From Actinopolymorpha rutila (lineage in GTDB: Bacteria > Actinomycetota > Actinomycetes > Propionibacteriales > Actinopolymorphaceae): 64,000 bases of DNA. The stretch lies in NCBI RefSeq assembly GCF_013407855.1, contig NZ_JACBZH010000001.1, positions 6,014,001 through 6,078,000 on the forward strand, written 5' to 3'. The first letter of the stretch is position 1. Each line of letters opens with the position of its first letter. Below the pieces are notes generated by a model. The model was not told the DNA's origin and ran no database searches. It was given only the letters and a program-made list of their open reading frames with translations. The translations under genes and the position numbers were made by a program. This document shows positions 60,068 through 64,000 of the stretch, one piece after another.

Positions 60068-60634
60068 ATGGCTACGAATCGCGGTGTTGCTTGGCCGAAC
60101 ACGCTCCTGGACCAGCTCGACTTCTTCTGGGCTCGGCAGGCTCGTCCACGACTCGAAGGACTGAGTGACGAGGAGTACTTCTGGGAGCCAGTGCACGACT
60201 GTTGGAGTCTCCGCCCTGGCCCAACCGCCACGGGCAGGCTCGGTGGCCTGACCATGGATTTGGAGCGGGATAGTGAGTCCGTACCGGATCCAGTCACGAC
60301 GATTGCCTGGCGACTGGCGCACGTCACCGTCCACATTCTGAAGGCTCGGACCTACAGCGTCTTCGACGACCCTGACAGCGACCCCGGTGGCCACAGCTTT
60401 GCCGGCACCGCCGCGGTCGCACTCGGCCAGTTGGACGATGCGTACCTGCGGTGGAAGGCTGGATTTGCCGGCCTGACTGACGGACGGCTAGCAGAGCCGA
60501 TCGGTCCCGAAGAGCGCTACTTCGAGGGCCAGCCGATGGCGACGCTCATCCTCCACGTGAACCGAGAAGTCCTGAGCCACATCGCAGAAATCGCGCTGCT
60601 GCGCGACCTGTACGCCAGGCACGCGAGCGCCTAA
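60068..60634 (+). CDS. DinB superfamily protein
   Basis: 188 aa, four-helix DinB/YfiT-like protein. LLDQLDFFWARQARPRLEGL and EEYFWEP (first helix), a histidine in WRLAHVTVHILKAR, and HVNREVLSHIAEIALLRDLY with the two C-terminal metal histidines. The family includes metal-dependent thiol (bacillithiol/mycothiol) transferases. ATG 60068 has AAGG seven nt upstream. Confidence 0.85.
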   Translation: MATNRGVAWPNTLLDQLDFFWARQARPRLEGLSDEEYFWEPVHDCWSLRPGPTATGRLGGLTMDLERDSESVPDPVTTIAWRLAHVTVHILKARTYSVFDDPDSDPGGHSFAGTAAVALGQLDDAYLRWKAGFAGLTDGRLAEPIGPEERYFEGQPMATLILHVNREVLSHIAEIALLRDLYARHASA

Positions 60635-60647
60635 TCGATTCCACTCG

Positions 60648-61496
60648 CTAGTCAGGCAGAGCTGCCACCGCACGCACGAGTTGGTCGCGGGCTCTCTCTC
60701 CCTCTAGAGCGTCGTCCCAGAGACTGTCGAGAGCGCTGGCAAGTCGAGAACTCGGTTCGGACTCGTAAGTTGTTTCCCCTACGAACGTCTCGATGACGGC
60801 CAGGTCGTCGAACAGCTGGAAGCTGTTCTGCGGGATGGTCGCGAGCGGCGTGCCGAGCGGCAAGATCCCGAAGCGGACATTCGGCATGCCGATGACTGTG
60901 TGGAGTCGGTCGAGCTGGGCACGCATCACCGACGGCGGGCAGACCAGCCAGCGGAGTACGGGCTCGGCGAGCAAGAACTCGAACTGGCGGGCCGGGTCGT
61001 AGAGGTGTTGCTGCCGCGCCATCCGTGTCGCAACGGCTGCGGTGAGATCTTCTGGGGCGTCGACGACCCCTCGGCCGGCGTCGGCGATGACGACATGAGC
61101 GTAGTCAGCGATCTGCAGCAGGCCTGGGACATAGACGGTTTCGAAGTGCTTGACCACTCGTGAGTCGGCGACGATCTGGTTGTAGTTCGCTTGGACTGCG
61201 GCCTGTCCCGCACGGAAGCGGCGACGCCAGTCCAGGCGACCGGCCCTCGCCGTGGCTGCGAGATCTAGCAGTGCAGAGACTTCAACCGCAGGGGCACCGG
61301 TCGTCTCGAGCCAGCCGCGTATGTCGTCGTCGCTGGGCATCTGCTTGCCGTTCTCGATGCGGCTGACTTTCGAGGGTTGCCATCCGAAGACTGCGGCAAG
61401 TTCCTTGCCCTGCAGCCCCGCCTGCATGCGCGCGGCACGCAGACGGGGCGCCAGCCCGTCCGGTTGGGTGAGCCAGTGTTCGACCGGGCGGACCAT
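60648..61496 (-). CDS. XRE regulator with DUF5753
   Basis: 282 aa. Helix-turn-helix at about 16-70 (LRAARMQAGLQGKELAAVFG, SKVSRIENGKQMP) followed by DUF5753 (about 95-275: FETVYVPGLLQIADYA and RFGILPLGTPLATIPQNSF). This type is nearly limited to actinomycetes and is usually paired with a small DUF397-type protein. It is the last gene of the set 62276-60648. Confidence 0.9.
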   Translation of the reverse strand: MVRPVEHWLTQPDGLAPRLRAARMQAGLQGKELAAVFGWQPSKVSRIENGKQMPSDDDIRGWLETTGAPAVEVSALLDLAATARAGRLDWRRRFRAGQAAVQANYNQIVADSRVVKHFETVYVPGLLQIADYAHVVIADAGRGVVDAPEDLTAAVATRMARQQHLYDPARQFEFLLAEPVLRWLVCPPSVMRAQLDRLHTVIGMPNVRFGILPLGTPLATIPQNSFQLFDDLAVIETFVGETTYESEPSSRLASALDSLWDDALEGERARDQLVRAVAALPD

Positions 61497-61504
61497 TGGA
61501 CCTC

Positions 61505-61771
61505 CTATGCGGCGGAGTTGACGTCCTGGATGGTTTCCAGGACGGCGTAGTGAGCTGCTACATCACGCCAGGCGCAGGCCTGGGCTACTGCGACGGCGTC
61601 CGTCACCATCTCGGTGGACACCCGGCGAAGACCACCAGATGACACGCATCGGTGGCGGCGAGCCCCGCGACCTGGTGGTAGCTCGAGCATGGGTGCCAGC
61701 AACTTGTCGCCTGCAGGTACGCGCCAGTCGCTGTGGGCGGAGTAGATCGCGCAGGCTCGACGGACATCCAC
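61505..61771 (-). CDS. Small protein paired with XRE regulator
   Basis: 88 aa with YSAHSDWRVPAGDKLLAPML, ELPPGRGARRHRC and a helical end (DVAAHYAVLETIQDV). Position 8 bp before a DUF5753 regulator suggests a functional pair, but it is not a clear DUF397. GTG 61771 begins one base after the upstream stop codon. Confidence 0.65.
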   Translation of the reverse strand: MDVRRACAIYSAHSDWRVPAGDKLLAPMLELPPGRGARRHRCVSSGGLRRVSTEMVTDAVAVAQACAWRDVAAHYAVLETIQDVNSAA

Positions 61772-61772
61772 G

Positions 61773-62276
61773 TCACTCGGACTGCTGGTCGGGCTTTCCT
61801 TCGGGGTCCGCAGCCCCCAGTCCGAGTCTTTCGTTCAGGGGGAAGTCGCGAGGTAACTCTTCCTGTCGCCTTAGCCAGTCCGCGCGGATTAGCTCGATCG
61901 CGAATCCCCACGTACCTACTGCGCTCAAGGTCAACAGACTCAGGGTGATCGCATCCCGAGTGGGACTCTTGGGAAGCTCCACGAACGTGCCGTACGTGAT
62001 CCAGGCAGCTGCGAGTGGCGGGAATATGAGTCCCGAGCCCCACGTCAGTCGCCACCACAGCGGACGCCTGATCCACCGCAGGTAGTCCGCGATCTGCTTC
62101 TCGACATGGGCCTCGAACTCCTCGCGGCTAGACTCCGGAACCCGCTGAAGCATCTCCAGCTCCTGTGACAGCCGACGCCGTACTAAGGCTTGATGGCCGC
62201 CAACCGTCCAGGCCCAGCCGACCACGGCGATCAGGAGGGGGACGATCAGGGCAACCCATTGGATCGTGGAACTCAT
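61773..62276 (-). CDS. Membrane protein of XRE operon
   Basis: 167 aa. One N-terminal TM helix (VALIVPLLIAVVGWAWTV), a helical cytoplasmic section (QELEMLQRVPESSREEFEAH), then two TM helices (about 75-96, 107-124) and an acidic tail. It starts the three-gene unit. Role unknown. Confidence 0.7.
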   Translation of the reverse strand: MSSTIQWVALIVPLLIAVVGWAWTVGGHQALVRRRLSQELEMLQRVPESSREEFEAHVEKQIADYLRWIRRPLWWRLTWGSGLIFPPLAAAWITYGTFVELPKSPTRDAITLSLLTLSAVGTWGFAIELIRADWLRRQEELPRDFPLNERLGLGAADPEGKPDQQSE

Positions 62277-62444
62277 TCGGTGATCCTCGTCCAGTCGCTG
62301 AGCCGACTCAACGCTTGGTCCGGGAGAGTGGATCCGAAGCGATCAGTCAGACGACACCAGCGGGATCACCTGACGACCTGTCACCCGCTGGCCTAGCCGC
62401 AGCGCGGCCGCCTTCGGGCGCGTGCGCTGCATGCGGAGGCCAGC

Positions 62445-62975
62445 ATGGGAGACAGGAGCCGGGCATTCGAGTTTGCGTGCTTCATTCGTATGACGTTTCC
62501 CACTGCGATGCGGATCGCTGATGTTGCCGGCGGGCACGGCGAACTGGCGTACTGGCTCCAGGAACTCGGTCACGTTCCGGTCGTCATAGAGCCGCGAGAT
62601 GTCCGGCTGCCTCGCTGGATCCAGCGAGACCTGCGAAAGCGATCAGTGCGTGAGAGACGACTGACCACGATCGACCGCATCGCGCGGCCGGTCCAGGAGG
62701 TTGACCTAAGCCCGTTCGATCTGGTCGTTGCACTCCACCCCGACGAGGCGACCGAACCCGCGGTACGCGCAGCCGTCAGACACAACCTCGACTTCGCGGT
62801 CGTACCCTGCTGTGTCTTCGCCGAGGACGGCGCCAAATACACCTCCCAGGCGTGGCTGGACTACCTCGCATCGATCGCACCAAGAGTGAGTACCAGCCAT
62901 CTCTCGATCTCCGGCGCAAACACCGTGCTATGGCGCCGTCGATGTTCACCCAGCCAAGCATCCGCGGCTAACTGA
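62445..62975 (+). CDS. Methyltransferase-like protein
   Basis: 176 aa. MRIADVAGGHGELAYWLQEL is a SAM-binding motif I, VVIEPRDVRLP motif II, FDLVVALHPDEATEPAVRAA and VVPCCVFAEDG follow, the last (PCC) being typical of a compact methyltransferase group. ATG 62445 has GGAGG five nt upstream. Substrate unknown. Divergent from the XRE operon. Confidence 0.75.
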   Translation: MGDRSRAFEFACFIRMTFPTAMRIADVAGGHGELAYWLQELGHVPVVIEPRDVRLPRWIQRDLRKRSVRERRLTTIDRIARPVQEVDLSPFDLVVALHPDEATEPAVRAAVRHNLDFAVVPCCVFAEDGAKYTSQAWLDYLASIAPRVSTSHLSISGANTVLWRRRCSPSQASAAN

Positions 62976-63278
62976 CGAGCAGATCAGGTCGAAGTTGCTG
63001 GAAACCCCATAGACAAATGAGGTCACCTGCGACAGCATCCGGAGCGATCTGGATCCTGTCCCGTCGATCGACATGCATGCATCGAAGAAGACCTGCCGCA
63101 GGCTCGCGCCCTCGGACAGGTCGGCCTATTCAATCGGTCGGGATCGCCCGCAGACCGGCGGTGGTCCGCGTCCAGGCCGTGATCAGCGCTGCGCTCGCCC
63201 ACCTCGTGCGTCAGTGCACCCCATGGCTGCTCGATCCATACCCCGCCCCTGTTCGACAGGCGTTGATGGGAGTTCGGT
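62976..63278. other. Gene-free stretch
   Basis: About 300 bp in which I see no supported gene, hairpin or repeat beyond a short CATGCATGCATCG. Confidence 0.5.
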
Positions 63279-64000
63279 GTGAGTGTTGATGCCATCGCAA
63301 GCGTGCTGGGTGTGACGGTTGTCCGGCGCCTTGCCGGCGGGGAGTGGGGCGCCTTCCTCGTCACGACAGCGCAGGGCTCCAGCGCTGTGCTGAAGCCGCT
63401 GCCCCGCCACGAGCTCGTCGCGGAGGATCGAGTGCGTCAGGCTGTGGAGTTTGCGCGGGCGTTGCGCGCCGATGGCTATCCGATCCCTGCCTACCTGCAG
63501 GTCGGAGTTGTCGACGGCCAGGTGTTCACACTTCAGGAAGCGATCGAGGGTGAGGTGCCAGCCAGGCTGCGGCTTGCCCACGTGAGACGGCTCATCGAGT
63601 TGAGCCGGCGTCACGTCGGCCTGGCGCCACCGGATGAGTCCTGGGGCGAACAACTCGTTGCAGAGATTCGACCTGACGCGAGCCAGACGCAGACATCAAT
63701 CCGCAACTGTGGCGACCCACGGGTGATCAGCATCCTGGACGAGGCTCTCGCTGTTGGTGAGCGGACCGATCCAACGGTCTTTCGTTGCGACGACATTGTG
63801 CACAACGACTTCCATCACGCCAACCTTCTTGTCCGCGGGGACGAAGTTGTCGCCGTGTTCGACTGGGAAGGCGCTCAGGCAGGCGACTGCCGTGCCGACC
63901 TCACAACGCTGGCCTGGTACCTCGACCCATCCCGCGATCACGTCGAACCCGCGGCACGGGCCCTGCTCAGGGCCGAGATCGACACGATCCAGCCCGAGGT
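63279..64000 (+). CDS. APH family phosphotransferase (cut by window end)
   Basis: 240 codons are visible and no stop is reached. N-lobe LGVTVVRRLAGGEWGAFLVT and SSAVLKPLPRHE (ATP lysine), catalytic loop IVHNDFHHANLLVRGDE and metal motif VAVFDWEGAQAGDCRADL. GTG 63279 has GGGAG six nt upstream. The usual alpha-helical C-terminus lies beyond the window. Substrate unknown. Confidence 0.85.
   Translation, partial: MSVDAIASVLGVTVVRRLAGGEWGAFLVTTAQGSSAVLKPLPRHELVAEDRVRQAVEFARALRADGYPIPAYLQVGVVDGQVFTLQEAIEGEVPARLRLAHVRRLIELSRRHVGLAPPDESWGEQLVAEIRPDASQTQTSIRNCGDPRVISILDEALAVGERTDPTVFRCDDIVHNDFHHANLLVRGDEVVAVFDWEGAQAGDCRADLTTLAWYLDPSRDHVEPAARALLRAEIDTIQPE

Overview
The window is high-GC DNA (roughly two thirds G+C by eye) with GTG starts, frequent leaderless starts (a -10 hexamer 5 to 8 nt before the start codon), XRE regulators of the DUF5753 type, WYL regulators, and many VOC, NUDIX, GNAT and phosphotransferase genes. 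This fits an actinomycete, probably a soil genus of the Propionibacteriales (Actinopolymorpha or Kribbella-like). The genus is a guess; the phylum is not.

Region 1, about 1-31,200, is an ordinary gene-dense chromosome arm of single genes and two- or three-gene units. It holds LysR and WYL regulators, a VOC gene coupled to a GIY-YIG protein, a HEAT-repeat protein, a secreted CocE/NonD-type hydrolase, a class II Fic protein, NUDIX hydrolases, two glyoxalase-fold genes, a DUF4157 (HExxH) protein with an out-of-frame SHOCT tail, an AlkD-like repair protein, an AAC(3)-type acetyltransferase, a HIT protein, and a divergent pair of proteins built from AD-x-R-E-x-x heptads. Next come guaB (IMP dehydrogenase), a HAD gene that has lost its 5' end, a nucleotidyltransferase, an FGE-fold protein without the catalytic cysteines, and a frameshifted aminoglycoside-kinase-like gene.

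Region 2, about 31,200-36,700, is an insertion scar. It has two C-terminal fragments of tyrosine recombinases, a 3'-half tRNA-Thr(CGT) sequence (an att-like site), a 185-bp imperfect repeat in two copies, a truncated P-loop gene, and an intact orphan ABC solute-binding lipoprotein gene lying between the integrase scars.

Region 3, about 36,700-60,000, is an accessory region with low coding density. It holds lipoproteins, small membrane proteins, zinc-ribbon proteins, a 49-aa ribbon-helix-helix protein with a tandem-repeat operator, strong hairpin terminators, and many remnants (ComEC N-terminus, methyltransferase C-terminus, HNH nuclease, IS1380 transposase). Several short repeat families recur: a 141-bp element with terminal inverted repeats, a 117-bp repeat flanking about 12.4 kb, and at least fourteen loci where a 5-10-mer is repeated at 10-12-bp spacing. 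The last kind also directly follows an integrase stop codon, so I read these loci as relics of integrase arm or att regions.

Region 4, about 53,800-64,000, mixes these relics with intact resistance-like genes (chloramphenicol-phosphotransferase-like protein, three APH-fold kinases, the last cut by the window end), a NUDIX gene, a proline-iminopeptidase-like hydrolase, a DinB-fold protein, a three-gene operon ending in a DUF5753 regulator, and a small methyltransferase. No rRNA, intact tRNA or CRISPR array was seen. Function calls rest on motif recognition only; no database search was run.
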